Shown here piece after piece: positions 15,852 to 24,283 of a stretch of 28,370 nt of DNA. Both the position numbers and the translations under genes were made by a program. Source of the DNA: a bacterium (GTDB lineage: Bacteria; UBP15; UBA6099). The stretch is taken from NCBI GenBank assembly GCA_029564595.1, contig JAKQPS010000147.1:1-28370 (forward strand). The letters run 5' to 3'. How positions within the stretch are numbered: position 1 is the first letter of the stretch; each line of letters opens with the position of its first letter. The notes under the pieces were generated by a model. That model had not been told where the DNA came from. It did no database searches and saw only the letters and a list, made by a program, of their open reading frames with translations.

Positions 15852-16154
15852 ATGGAAGAAGAGCCGATCGTCATAACTAAACTGGCTGTGTCGCGCCTGA
15901 AGGACGGAGACGCCCGGCTGGTCGGGGCCGCGCGCAATGTCTCTGACGGGAACGTTCCCGCGTACAGGCTTCTCGTCTTTCTCCACGACTCGGAATCCCG
16001 CGTGCGCGACAGGCTATACGTGAAGCTGAAACCATTCGCGCCGGGCGAGTCTCAGGACTTCTCGCTAGTCTTCCGGCTCAAGAGCTTGGAGTTCGTCGCG
16101 AGCGACGTACGCCTTGAAAAACTAGAGGGAACGGACTATAGTGAGGCCGTCTGA
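15852..16154 (+). CDS. Small beta-rich protein, FxLYD-like
   Basis: A 100-residue protein 21 bp after pckA, with no signal peptide, membrane segment or clear SD. Its middle reads as a single immunoglobulin-like beta sandwich of the FxLYD/DUF3426 kind: a 'GAARNVSDGNVPAYRLLVFLHD' type strand pattern, then 'FAPGESQDFSLVF', the usual order for domains that describe modified versus unmodified strands. Such domains normally sit outside the membrane or in multi-domain proteins, so a cytoplasmic stand-alone copy is uncommon. Position suggests co-transcription with pckA; function is unknown. The domain resemblance is by pattern only. Confidence 0.6.
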   Translation: MEEEPIVITKLAVSRLKDGDARLVGAARNVSDGNVPAYRLLVFLHDSESRVRDRLYVKLKPFAPGESQDFSLVFRLKSLEFVASDVRLEKLEGTDYSEAV

Positions 16155-16157
16155 AAA

Positions 16158-16190
16158 CGCGGGCGGATAGCTGAAAAGCGCCCGCCCGCG
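16158..16190. other. GC-rich hairpin between the small protein gene and hom
   Basis: CGCGGGC (16158-16164) can pair with GCCCGCG (16184-16190), with an alternative register one base inward. No T-run follows directly; TTTTTT appears only 30 bp later. It may end transcription in a Rho-assisted way or shape the hom leader. Confidence 0.35.
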
Positions 16191-16288
16191 CCGCGCTATC
16201 CCGATAAGCGTTAACCGGTTTTTTCTCCCGAAGATTCCGGGCAGACCGCTAATCCGGGCGCGACACCATGAATTGTGAGGCTGCGCAG

Positions 16289-17572
16289 ATGGATGCGAAA
16301 GAAGTCAAGGTAGGGCTGTTCGGTTTCGGAACCATCGGCGCCGGGGTCGTCCGCGCGCTGAAGGCAAACTCGGACGTTATTGCGTCCAAAACCGGAATCT
16401 CCCTGTCTCTCACTAAAATCGTCGACATAGACACTAAGACGAACAGGGGCGTTGACTTCAGTCCGGCTACTCTAGGCTCGGATGCCTCGGCTATCATCGA
16501 AGACCCGGAAGTATCCATCGTCGTGGAACTTATAGGCGGCGCGGGCGTCGCGCGCCAAATCGTCTCGGACTGCCTCAAAAAAGGCAAACACGTTGTCACC
16601 GCGAACAAAGAACTGATAGCGAAACACGGGCCGGAGCTTTCAGCTCTGGCTCGCGAAAACGGAGCGCGGCTCCTGTTCGAGGCGAGCGTCGGCGGCGGCA
16701 TCCCCATCCTGCATCCCCTGCTCTCCTGTCTTCGCGGCAACAAGATTAAGCGCGCTCTCGGAATAGTCAACGGCACCACAAACTTCATCCTGTCGCAGAT
16801 GGCTGAAACCGGCGCATCTTTCGACGACATCCTCGCCGAGGCTCAGGCCAGAGGCTACGCCGAGGCCGACCCCACAAACGACGTGGAAGGCTTCGACGCC
16901 GCATACAAAGCCTCTATCCTTTCTACCGTCGCTTTCGGCAAACATGTGGACGCGGCGTCGATGTTCAGGCAAGGCATCACCAACGTGAGCCGGGAAGAAA
17001 TGAGGTTCGCTTCCGGGCTGGGATATGTCATAAAGCTTCTGGCGGTTCTTGAAGACAGGGAAAACGGAGTGGACGCGCGCGTGCATCCCGTGCTGCTTCC
17101 GAAGAATCACCCGCTGGCTGCGGTGAACAACGTGCTGAACGCCGTTTACATCGAGGGAGAGCCTATTGGGCCGCTGATGTTTGTCGGCGAGGGAGCAGGC
17201 CCTTCCGCCACTAGCAGCGCCGTCATCGGAGACATTATCACAGTGGCGACCGAAGGAAACTGCCCGAATGCCCCTGATATTTTCAACAAAGCCGAACTCG
17301 TTCCGGTGTGCGACGTGGACAACGCGTTCTACATCAGGATGCGGGTCGAAGACAGGCCCGGAGTCATGGCCGAAATCAGCCATTGCCTCGGCGACAAAGG
17401 CGTCAGCATCGCGCAGGTCGCCCAAGACACCATCGACGGCGACAAAGCGGAAATCGTGTGGCTCACCCACAAGGTCTCCGAGGGCAACATGATGGACGCT
17501 CTGGAACAGATCGAAGCTCTCGGCTGCGTCTTCAGCGTGCTGTCCGTGATCCGCGTTTTCGGAACGAAATGA
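16289..17572 (+). CDS. hom: Homoserine dehydrogenase with C-terminal ACT domain
   Basis: Reduces aspartate semialdehyde to homoserine with NAD(P)H, committing carbon to threonine and methionine. The protein (427 residues from ATG 16289, or 434 from ATG 16268) has the Rossmann motif GLFGFGTIGAG, the catalytic region with ANKELIAKHG, EASVGGGIPI and DVEGFDAAYKA, and a C-terminal ACT domain (about the last 80 residues, from FYIRMRVEDRPGVMAEI), the usual site of feedback inhibition by threonine. I favour 16289 because GTGAGG lies 8 nt upstream, while 16268 has no SD. Its stop codon overlaps the start of the next gene (ATGA), so the pair is coupled. Asd, the preceding enzyme, is at 8294. Confidence 0.95.
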   Translation: MDAKEVKVGLFGFGTIGAGVVRALKANSDVIASKTGISLSLTKIVDIDTKTNRGVDFSPATLGSDASAIIEDPEVSIVVELIGGAGVARQIVSDCLKKGKHVVTANKELIAKHGPELSALARENGARLLFEASVGGGIPILHPLLSCLRGNKIKRALGIVNGTTNFILSQMAETGASFDDILAEAQARGYAEADPTNDVEGFDAAYKASILSTVAFGKHVDAASMFRQGITNVSREEMRFASGLGYVIKLLAVLEDRENGVDARVHPVLLPKNHPLAAVNNVLNAVYIEGEPIGPLMFVGEGAGPSATSSAVIGDIITVATEGNCPNAPDIFNKAELVPVCDVDNAFYIRMRVEDRPGVMAEISHCLGDKGVSIAQVAQDTIDGDKAEIVWLTHKVSEGNMMDALEQIEALGCVFSVLSVIRVFGTK

Positions 17573-18795
17573 CAGGCGAAATGACACGCGACCCCAGAAT
17601 AAATAAAGTCGTTGTGCTAATCGGCGACGGCATGGCGGACTTGCCAATAGAAGCGCTCGGCGGGGCAACTCCGCTTGAGGCCGTAGAGACTCTGAACATG
17701 GACGCTCTCGCTCGCGCCGGCGCTGTCGGGCTGTCCCGCAACGTGCCGCCCGGCATGGAGCCGGGCAGCGATGTCGCCATAATGTCCATCATGGGCTACG
17801 ACCCCGGAGAATGTTACACCGGGCGCGGCCCCATCGAAGCCGCAAGCATCGGAGCGCGCATCCCGGACGGTTTCGCCGCTTTCAGGTGCAACCTGATAAC
17901 GATAGACGGCGAAACTCTCCACGACTACAGCGGCGGCCACATCTCGACGGAGGAATCCGGCGAGCTGATTTCCGCCCTGAAATCCGAACTCGATTCACCC
18001 GACGCGGAATTCATTCACGGCGTCAGCTTCCGCAACCTGCTGATGGCGCGGGGAGATTTCTCGAAGTTGCGCTCCCACGCGCCTCACGACCACCTCGGAG
18101 AGCGCTGGGCGGACTGGCTTCCGTCCGGCCCCGGCGCGGACGCTCTGCTGACCCTGATGGAAGAATCCCGCGATGTCCTTGAATACCACGAAATTAACAA
18201 AGCGCGCAAGGCCGCAGGCAAACAGCCGGCGAACATGATATGGCCGTGGAGCGGCGGCGGCTCTCCTTCCGGCGCTCCTTATTCCAAAAAGTTCGGCCTC
18301 TCCGGCGCGGTTATTTCAGCAGTTGACCTCGTTCAGGGGCTTGGCGTCATCGCCGGCCTCGAAATAATCAAAATCCCCGGCGCTACTGGCATGGTTGACA
18401 CCAACTATGAGGGAAAAACGGAAGCCGCTCTCGAAGCGCTCGAACGCCTCGACTTCGTTCTGGTCCACGTGGAAGGGATTGACGAAGCTGCGCACATGGC
18501 CGACCTTGAGATGAAGATGGAAGGCATCCGTAGATTCGACCGGCTAGTGGTCGGCCCGATAGCTGAACACGCAAAGGAGCGCGGCGATTGCGCCCTGCTC
18601 GTCCTGCCGGACCACCCCACCCCGATAAGCATCCGCACTCACACGTCCGACCCGGTTCCGTTCATCGCCGCCGCGCCCGGAATCGCGCCATGCGGAGCGG
18701 CCTCTTTCTCCGAAAAAACCGCCTCCGCCTCAGGCCTCTACGTTCCCGGCGGACACAATCTCCTCGAACTCCTCATTTCTGGCTCCATCGTCTGA
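17569..18795 (+). CDS. ApgM-family protein, probable homoserine kinase (alternative ThrB)
   Basis: A 408-residue alkaline-phosphatase-superfamily protein of the archaeal-type cofactor-independent phosphoglycerate mutase group. Landmarks are the metal-binding opening VVVLIGDGMADLPIEALGG, Ser67 in PGSDVAIMS (the expected phosphoryl-carrying nucleophile), YTGRGPIEAASIG, FRCNLITI, VISAVDLVQGLG, GATGMVDTNYEGK and LPDHPTPISIRTHTSDPVPF. Within this group a subfamily found beside hom genes has been proposed (TIGRFAM 'proposed homoserine kinase') to replace ThrB. The ATGA overlap with hom here, the asd gene nearby and the absence of a GHMP-type thrB in the window support that role. Phosphoglycerate mutase activity remains the alternative. 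A second in-frame ATG at 17581 is also a possible start. Product would be O-phosphohomoserine for threonine synthase, which is not in the window. Confidence 0.88.
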   Translation: MTGEMTRDPRINKVVVLIGDGMADLPIEALGGATPLEAVETLNMDALARAGAVGLSRNVPPGMEPGSDVAIMSIMGYDPGECYTGRGPIEAASIGARIPDGFAAFRCNLITIDGETLHDYSGGHISTEESGELISALKSELDSPDAEFIHGVSFRNLLMARGDFSKLRSHAPHDHLGERWADWLPSGPGADALLTLMEESRDVLEYHEINKARKAAGKQPANMIWPWSGGGSPSGAPYSKKFGLSGAVISAVDLVQGLGVIAGLEIIKIPGATGMVDTNYEGKTEAALEALERLDFVLVHVEGIDEAAHMADLEMKMEGIRRFDRLVVGPIAEHAKERGDCALLVLPDHPTPISIRTHTSDPVPFIAAAPGIAPCGAASFSEKTASASGLYVPGGHNLLELLISGSIV

Positions 18796-18865
18796 CTGTT
18801 GCTTTTTAGCTATTACGCCAGATAGGCTTCAGGTTTCCGGCCAAACGGATAAGTATTTGTTTGCT

Positions 18866-18894
18866 TTGTCGATTGAGCGGCATTAGGTTAGAAT
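18866..18894 (+). promoter_or_regulatory. Promoter predicted to give a leaderless radical SAM mRNA
   Basis: -35 TTGTCG (18866-18871), a 17-bp spacer, and -10 TAGAAT (18889-18894). Only six bases separate the -10 box from the ATG at 18901, so transcription should begin at or next to the A of the start codon. There is no SD sequence. Confidence 0.6.
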
Positions 18895-18900
18895 ATTCTC

Positions 18901-19980
18901 ATGCTCGAGCTTGCGAGAAGATATCCGCTTTACCTCATGTTCCGACAGTTCGGCTTTCCGGTGATCGAACCGCTGAGTTTGGCTGTTAGCGTGACGAACC
19001 GGTGCAACTTCGCCTGCGCCACATGCAACGTGTCGCGGAAGAAACCGGACGAGATGTCGGCGCGCGAATACGACGCGGTGTTCAAATCGTTCAGGAACAC
19101 TCCGCGGTGGATAACGCTTACGGGCGGCGAGCCGTTCATGAGGCGGGACATCGAGGAGGTGGCGACGGCGATAATCGAACGGGCGCGGCCCGACGCCGTA
19201 ACCATCGCCTCGAACGCGTCGTTCCCGGACAGGCTGGTTTCCTTCGCGCGCGCCGTCGCCGCGACTCATCCCAACACGTCTTTCATCGTTAACCTATCGG
19301 TGGACGGCATAGGGCCGAAACATGACAAGATTCGCGGCCACGACGGCAGTTTCTCTCTGGTTCTGGAATCTCTTCAGGCGCTGAAGGAACTTGAGATTAA
19401 AAACATGAGCGTCGGGTTCCACACTGTGATATCGCGGTTCAACAGCGACGGGGTTCCGAAACTGATAGAGTACCTGAAAAATTTCGAGCCTGATTTTCAC
19501 CGGTTCGAACCGGCGCAGCGGCGCGCGGAACTAGGCGTTCAGAACAAAGACGTCGAGCCTGCCGTCGAGGATTACGAGATGATAACCGACGCTATAACGT
19601 CGGCGACAAGGCCCCCGAAAACCGGCTCTGCCATCATCGACGCCATAGACGATTTCAGAAGGAGCTACTATGAGCTTTCGACGCGCATCATGAAAGAAAA
19701 GACTCAGGTCGTTCCATGTTACGCGGGAATGGCATCCGGGCACATCGCGCCGAACGGCGATATCTGGGCTTGCTGCACGCTCGCGAAGTCTCTGGGCAAT
19801 GTGCGGGAGAAGAACTACAGTTTCAGCAAAGTATGGGGAGGCCCGGCCGCGGCGGAGGCCCGGCGCTTCATTCGCGACAACCGTTGCTATTGCCCTATGG
19901 CAAACGCCTGCTACACAAACATGTTCCTTAACATCGGCTCTCTCGGCAGGATCGCGGCGGGCTATTTCTTTAAATTCTGA
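18901..19980 (+). CDS. Radical SAM protein with SPASM-like C-terminal cluster domain
   Basis: A 359-residue radical SAM enzyme. The S-adenosylmethionine cluster motif is Cys35-x3-Cys39-x2-Cys42 (RCNFACATCN), followed by LTGGEPFMRRD (residues 73-83), the SAM-contacting GGEP. The C-terminal part holds further cysteines: 273, 291, 292, 329, 331 and 337. They fall in the pattern CYAGMASGHIAPNGDIWACC...CYCPMANAC, which fits a SPASM/twitch domain binding one or two auxiliary [4Fe-4S] clusters. Family members modify peptides, sugars, lipids or other small molecules; no precursor peptide gene is visible beside it. The N-terminus (YPLYLMFRQFGFP) and the last residues are hydrophobic and aromatic, suggesting membrane association. 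The next gene is a membrane glycosyltransferase 49 bp on, so an envelope-glycolipid role is my guess. Confidence 0.9.
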   Translation: MLELARRYPLYLMFRQFGFPVIEPLSLAVSVTNRCNFACATCNVSRKKPDEMSAREYDAVFKSFRNTPRWITLTGGEPFMRRDIEEVATAIIERARPDAVTIASNASFPDRLVSFARAVAATHPNTSFIVNLSVDGIGPKHDKIRGHDGSFSLVLESLQALKELEIKNMSVGFHTVISRFNSDGVPKLIEYLKNFEPDFHRFEPAQRRAELGVQNKDVEPAVEDYEMITDAITSATRPPKTGSAIIDAIDDFRRSYYELSTRIMKEKTQVVPCYAGMASGHIAPNGDIWACCTLAKSLGNVREKNYSFSKVWGGPAAAEARRFIRDNRCYCPMANACYTNMFLNIGSLGRIAAGYFFKF

Positions 19981-20029
19981 TTTCGGGGCGGGAGTCTCCG
20001 CGGCCTCGCGGCCTCCTGAAAAGGCGGAT

Positions 20030-21724
20030 TTGACACCTCTTAAAAATCTCGCAACCGCGGCTGCCGCCGCAATAATGCTCGCGTGCTTCGCCGCTCTAGG
20101 CGCGGGGTTCATCCGAAACAACTCCGCGACAGTCGACGAGTTCACCCACATCCCTATCGGTTATTCCATTCTGAAGTCGGGCAGCTACGCGGCGGACTTC
20201 ATGGGCAATCCGCCCCTGCTGCGTCGGTGGCTCGCGATTCCATTGCTGAAACACAATCCTTCATACATCGTCGACGAGCGGCCTGAAGACCTTCAGAGCA
20301 TGAAGACCCAATGGCATTTCGCGATAACGAACGCGCCCGTGTACCATCAACTCGTCGAGGCTGCCAGAAAGCAGACGCTCATCCTCGGCGTTCTTCTCGG
20401 CGCGCTGCTCGCGGCGGCGGCGTGGGTTTATTACGGCTCGGCGGCGGCCCTCCTTTCCGCGGCGCTTTATTGTTTTTCATCAAACATGCTCGCGCACTCG
20501 TCTCTTGCGACTCTCGACGCCGGGCTGGCTCTGTTCTGCTTTGCCGGTATATTGGCGTTCAACGCGCTCGTCAGTTCTCCCGGATTTAAGACCGCCGCGC
20601 TGTGCGGCGCGATTACAGGACTTGCGGTGTCCGCAAAATTCACCGGCGCGCTTCTTCCGCTGACGCAGGCAATCTGTTTGGCTGTCGTCTTCGTCCCTCT
20701 AATCTTCAAACTTAACGTTGTCGCGGACGCGCCCTCAAAAGCGGCTGCCGCAAAAACGCTTCTCTGGTTGGCGGCGTCTTTTGTTTTCGCGGCGCTGGCC
20801 CTGAACGCTTCTTACGGTTTCGACGGCTGCCTCATCCGTTTCTCGGATCTCGATTTCAGGAGCGGCGCTTTCAGGGCGGCGGCCGAGACCGCGCCTTGGC
20901 TCCGAGTTCCTTTGCCGAAATACTACATCCTCGGCATCGACGCCCAGATGGCGGCGGCGGGCAAGGTCCATGTCTTCTACCTTATGGAAAAACTTTCCTC
21001 CGAAGGATGGCGCGGCTACTATGTCTGGACGTATATCCTCAAAGAATCCATACCCGCAATAGCTATAGCGGCGGTGGCCGCCGCCTCTTTTGTCGCAAAG
21101 CGTCCGCGCGCGCTCGAACTCTATTTCGCCGTCTCCGCCGTCATGGTTTTCTTCTTCTATTCGTTCGTGTCAAAAGTGGACCTCGGCGTCAGATACCTTC
21201 TTCCCGCGCTTCCGGCGATATATTTTCTGTGCGGAAGACTGGCTGAAAAAGGAATCGCGGGAATGAACGGAAAAAAGGCAGCCGCCGCGTGCGCCATCGC
21301 GCTCGCGCTCGTCTGGCATGCAAACGGAGCGGTCCGGCAGTATCCATACTTCATATCATATTTCAACGAGGCCGCCGGCGGCCCCGAAAAAGCGAGCCGG
21401 ATGCTTCTGGAATCCAACCTCGATTGGGGACAGAACCTCATCGCCCTGAAAACATACATGAATGAGAACGGGCTTGAGCGCGTCATGCTGTACAACTACG
21501 GCGTTGCCCCCCCCGCGCTGTACGGAGTCATGCACGACTGGGTTCCCTGCGGGCCGACTCAAGGAATTATCGCCGTCAGCTACAACTACATATACGGTAT
21601 AAATCCCTTCGAGCGGGCGCGCGGAGGCGACTGTTTCTCATGGCTGAAAGATGTCGAACCGACAGCCATTGTGGGCCGCAGCCTCCCGGTGTTCGACACC
21701 AGAGACAATCCCGCCGCAAAATAG
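20030..21724 (+). CDS. PMT/GT39-like integral membrane glycosyltransferase
   Basis: A polytopic membrane protein that resembles phospholipid-carrier-dependent glycosyltransferases (PMT/ArnT-type GT-C fold), which move a sugar from a lipid carrier to protein or lipid outside the membrane. I place the start at TTG 20030 (564 residues) behind AAAAGG; the frame is open further upstream but overlaps the radical SAM gene. Just after the first membrane helix comes the expected acidic pair Asp36-Glu37 in ATVDEFTHI, then GNPPLLRRWLAIPLL, the conserved 'N-PP' loop. The C-terminal soluble part has LDWGQNLIALKTYM and APPALYG, typical of this group. It follows the radical SAM gene by 49 bp in the same direction and is probably in one operon with it. 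The substrate is unknown. Confidence 0.85.
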   Translation: MTPLKNLATAAAAAIMLACFAALGAGFIRNNSATVDEFTHIPIGYSILKSGSYAADFMGNPPLLRRWLAIPLLKHNPSYIVDERPEDLQSMKTQWHFAITNAPVYHQLVEAARKQTLILGVLLGALLAAAAWVYYGSAAALLSAALYCFSSNMLAHSSLATLDAGLALFCFAGILAFNALVSSPGFKTAALCGAITGLAVSAKFTGALLPLTQAICLAVVFVPLIFKLNVVADAPSKAAAAKTLLWLAASFVFAALALNASYGFDGCLIRFSDLDFRSGAFRAAAETAPWLRVPLPKYYILGIDAQMAAAGKVHVFYLMEKLSSEGWRGYYVWTYILKESIPAIAIAAVAAASFVAKRPRALELYFAVSAVMVFFFYSFVSKVDLGVRYLLPALPAIYFLCGRLAEKGIAGMNGKKAAAACAIALALVWHANGAVRQYPYFISYFNEAAGGPEKASRMLLESNLDWGQNLIALKTYMNENGLERVMLYNYGVAPPALYGVMHDWVPCGPTQGIIAVSYNYIYGINPFERARGGDCFSWLKDVEPTAIVGRSLPVFDTRDNPAAK

Positions 21725-21773
21725 AATCAACTTTGTTTACAAACTAACAAGTGTTATTTGCTGTACAGCTAAT

Positions 21774-21793
21774 AAAAACGCGGATTATCCGCG
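21774..21793 (-). terminator. Intrinsic terminator overlapping the stop of the GH2-like gene
   Basis: A near-perfect palindrome CGCGGATTATCCGCG (21779-21793) followed on the minus strand by TTTTT (21778-21774). The TAA stop of the minus-strand gene lies inside the stem. In the plus direction it could slow transcripts coming from the glycosyltransferase gene, but the T-run favours the minus strand. Confidence 0.75.
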
Positions 21794-24007
21794 CGAAGGC
21801 CTGCGGCGTTTTCTGCGGAATATATCGCCTTTTTTCAGATGGAGAAACAGAACTGCCCACGGAAGCCACTGAATAACTATATAAAGAGCCGCGACAGGCG
21901 CGGGGAAGAACCACAGCAGATAAATGAATCCCAAAGCCGCCGACGCGGCGACAACGAGAAGCGGTTCGATGGGAACGAACAGCAACGGCAAAACTGCAGC
22001 CCAAGAGAACGTGGAAAGCATTGCCGGCCATGCAGTTTGTGAGAATGGCGCGCCCTCCGCGACCGACAAGGCGACCGCCCCCGCGAAAAACAGATACGCC
22101 TGCGCCGACGCGGCGACTCCGGCTCTTAAAATAAAACTGTTCTGCAGCGCGAGCAAGACGCGGAACCCCAGAGAAGGAGCCGCGCCCGGCAGCCAGCCCC
22201 GATTCCACTCCGTCAAAAGCGCCGCCGAAAACGAAAACGCGACGAGCATCGCCGCGGCGAGCGCGGCGGCTGTGAGCGGCCCGTGGAAACACATAAAAAC
22301 TTGCGGCGAAGCAAAAAAGAACTCCCTCGACGCGGGATAGGCTATAAGCGCGAGAGCAAAAACGACAGCCAGAATCGGAACCGCCCTGAGCGGCAGATTG
22401 GGAGGCGGGGCCGGCCTTGCCGGTTCGAGCATCCCGCCCGACCTCAAATATTCCTTTATAGCTTCGACGGACGATTTTTTCTGTCTGTTGATAGATAGCG
22501 CGCCTTGGCTTATCCCCCAAGTGAAAAGAGAACCGACGAAGAAAACGGAGACTCCCGCGCTGTCCGCCGCTTTGAGAGCCGAGGCGTCGGCGGATGTCTT
22601 GCGCATCTCCCGCAGCCTGCGGTCGTCCCTGCCGCAGCGCGTGTCTATGAAATCCAGAGCGAGCGCGCCGGGGCCGCCGCCGAACGCCTCGACAGTCTCG
22701 CGCGCCGCTCCGTCCCGCCAGAGGTCGAAGCGCGCTGTTTCGACGCTGAGAGGCTCGCCTGTGAAACAGAGGAAAGAAGGATGAGAGCGCGCCGCCCTGC
22801 CCGCCCGCTTGCGCGCCGCTTTCGCTTCCTCTTCCCCGGCCGACCTCCGCGCCGCCTCCCATGGAAAATCTGAAATCACGCACAACCCCGCGCGGTCGCA
22901 GGCCGATAAAAAATCCTCGCCGGGAGGCATGCCGTCGCAATATACCGCGTTAAGCCCCATCTCCTTTATGCTTCTTGCGTCGTTCGCGCAGGCCCACGCG
23001 GGCGCCCCCGCGCCGTACGGCGGATAGTTCGCGCTCCTTATGACTCCCCTAAGCCTCGCCTCGCCTCCATCGCATTCGACCCGGCCGCCCCGCGCTTCGA
23101 TGCCCCTAACTGCCGTCTCAACCGTCGCCGTGTGTCTGATGTCTTCACAGATCAGCGTCGCGGACACCCTGCAAAGGACTGGCGACTCCGGAGTCCACCT
23201 TGGCAGAGAGCCGCCCTCAAGCTTGACGCTCGCTGTCGTCGCCCCGCTGAACGGCGGGATAATGACTTCGCCCGCCGCCGCTCCGCCGGAAACGCCCTCG
23301 ACCTTGTGCGCCAACGCCGAAGGCGACGCGGTTTCTCCTTCAAGTTCAATATCTATTATGTCCTTGCCGCCCGCCGAGCGGACGGCTATCGAAGATATCG
23401 ACGCCCTGTCCCTGACTTCAACGCGAATATCTCCGTACACGCCGCCCGCAAACGGCGGAGCCATCCCTGACCGCCCGCCGGGGTTCTCGGAAACGCGCGG
23501 AGCCTTGATGACAATACGCAATTCAGCGGCGGTCTTTGCGCCTGCCGCCTCCGTTATGTCCAGTTCTACCGGAGAAAGCCCGAACGCGCGCGCCGCCTTA
23601 TCCCCGTCGATGTATATGTCAGCCGTCCCCCCCATCCCGTCGCACATCAGAAACAGCCTCTGCCCGGGTTTCAAGGCCGGAAAATCCGCCCGTCGGCGGT
23701 ATTCTATTCTCCTTAGCGGACGCAATCCTTTTGCGACTGTCGCCACATCCGCCGGAACTCGGACGGACACCCACTCCCCGCCGTTGAACCTCGCCTCCCA
23801 AGACCCCGCGAGGCTTGCGCCTCGCGCTTTTCCACGCGCTCCGCCGGGCTTCAACTCGGACAACTCTTCTTCTCTCGGAGGCGGAACCGTCCACAGCAGA
23901 GCCGCCGCGAGCGCCGCCGCAGGGACGAGCGCGACCGGAAGCCACGGAGCCGCAAACCATGAGGCCGCCGCCGCAAGCGCCGCTATTGCCGTTATCGCCG
24001 CTTTCAT
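21785..24007 (-). CDS. GH2-like ectodomain fused to a multi-pass membrane domain
   Basis: A 740-residue protein with a hydrophobic N-terminus (residues 1-40), then a region laid out like a family 2 glycoside hydrolase: a sugar-binding jelly roll (about 68-200; RRIEYRRRADFPAL, CDGMGGTADIYIDGDKAA), an Ig-like strand domain (about 200-305), and a shortened TIM-barrel part (about 306-525) with LRGVIRSANYPP, GLNAVYCDGMPPGEDFLSACDRAGL and RSHPSFLCFTGEP. In GH2 enzymes the last motif ends in Asn-Glu, the acid/base; here it is Gly417-Glu418. I cannot place the second catalytic Glu, so activity is doubtful. From about 538 to 726 follow roughly six membrane helices, then a basic tail. This join is unusual and may represent a carbohydrate-sensing or -binding membrane protein. 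Start ATG 24005-24007 has no SD. It faces the GT39-like gene tail to tail. Confidence 0.75.
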   Translation of the reverse strand: MKAAITAIAALAAAASWFAAPWLPVALVPAAALAAALLWTVPPPREEELSELKPGGARGKARGASLAGSWEARFNGGEWVSVRVPADVATVAKGLRPLRRIEYRRRADFPALKPGQRLFLMCDGMGGTADIYIDGDKAARAFGLSPVELDITEAAGAKTAAELRIVIKAPRVSENPGGRSGMAPPFAGGVYGDIRVEVRDRASISSIAVRSAGGKDIIDIELEGETASPSALAHKVEGVSGGAAAGEVIIPPFSGATTASVKLEGGSLPRWTPESPVLCRVSATLICEDIRHTATVETAVRGIEARGGRVECDGGEARLRGVIRSANYPPYGAGAPAWACANDARSIKEMGLNAVYCDGMPPGEDFLSACDRAGLCVISDFPWEAARRSAGEEEAKAARKRAGRAARSHPSFLCFTGEPLSVETARFDLWRDGAARETVEAFGGGPGALALDFIDTRCGRDDRRLREMRKTSADASALKAADSAGVSVFFVGSLFTWGISQGALSINRQKKSSVEAIKEYLRSGGMLEPARPAPPPNLPLRAVPILAVVFALALIAYPASREFFFASPQVFMCFHGPLTAAALAAAMLVAFSFSAALLTEWNRGWLPGAAPSLGFRVLLALQNSFILRAGVAASAQAYLFFAGAVALSVAEGAPFSQTAWPAMLSTFSWAAVLPLLFVPIEPLLVVAASAALGFIYLLWFFPAPVAALYIVIQWLPWAVLFLHLKKGDIFRRKRRRPSRG

Positions 24008-24224
24008 AAAAACTTAATGGTCTCTTTCCGCGAACACCGGCGACATTCCTTCATTGCCGGGCCGTCATCGTCTTGTGATTCCGCAAGCATCGACCGCCCG
24101 CTGTTTTTCCTAATCGCCGGGTTCATAGTTCACGCGTTCATTTTAGCAGACCGCCGCCGTATGACAAACCACCCGACCGCCTCGCGCGTTCAATCAGCCG
24201 GCGCCGCCCCGCATTCGCCCCCGC

Positions 24225-24254
24225 TTTACAACGCCCGCCGCGCGAATCTACAAT
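24225..24254 (+). promoter_or_regulatory. Predicted promoter for the PLDc_N-like gene
   Basis: -35 TTTACA (24225-24230), an 18-bp spacer and -10 TACAAT (24249-24254), about 30 bp before the start codon at 24284. It lies in the 276-bp gap divergent to the GH2-like gene, which otherwise holds no recognisable feature. Confidence 0.5.
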
Positions 24255-24283
24255 GAAGCTTAATGGGAGACTCGTAGCGCGCG

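Noticed and set aside
21744-22940. 398-codon minus-strand frame overlapping the GH2-like gene
   Set aside because: Same strand but a different frame; R/G/S-rich translation, whereas the chosen frame gives proper membrane helices up to a stop codon within a terminator.
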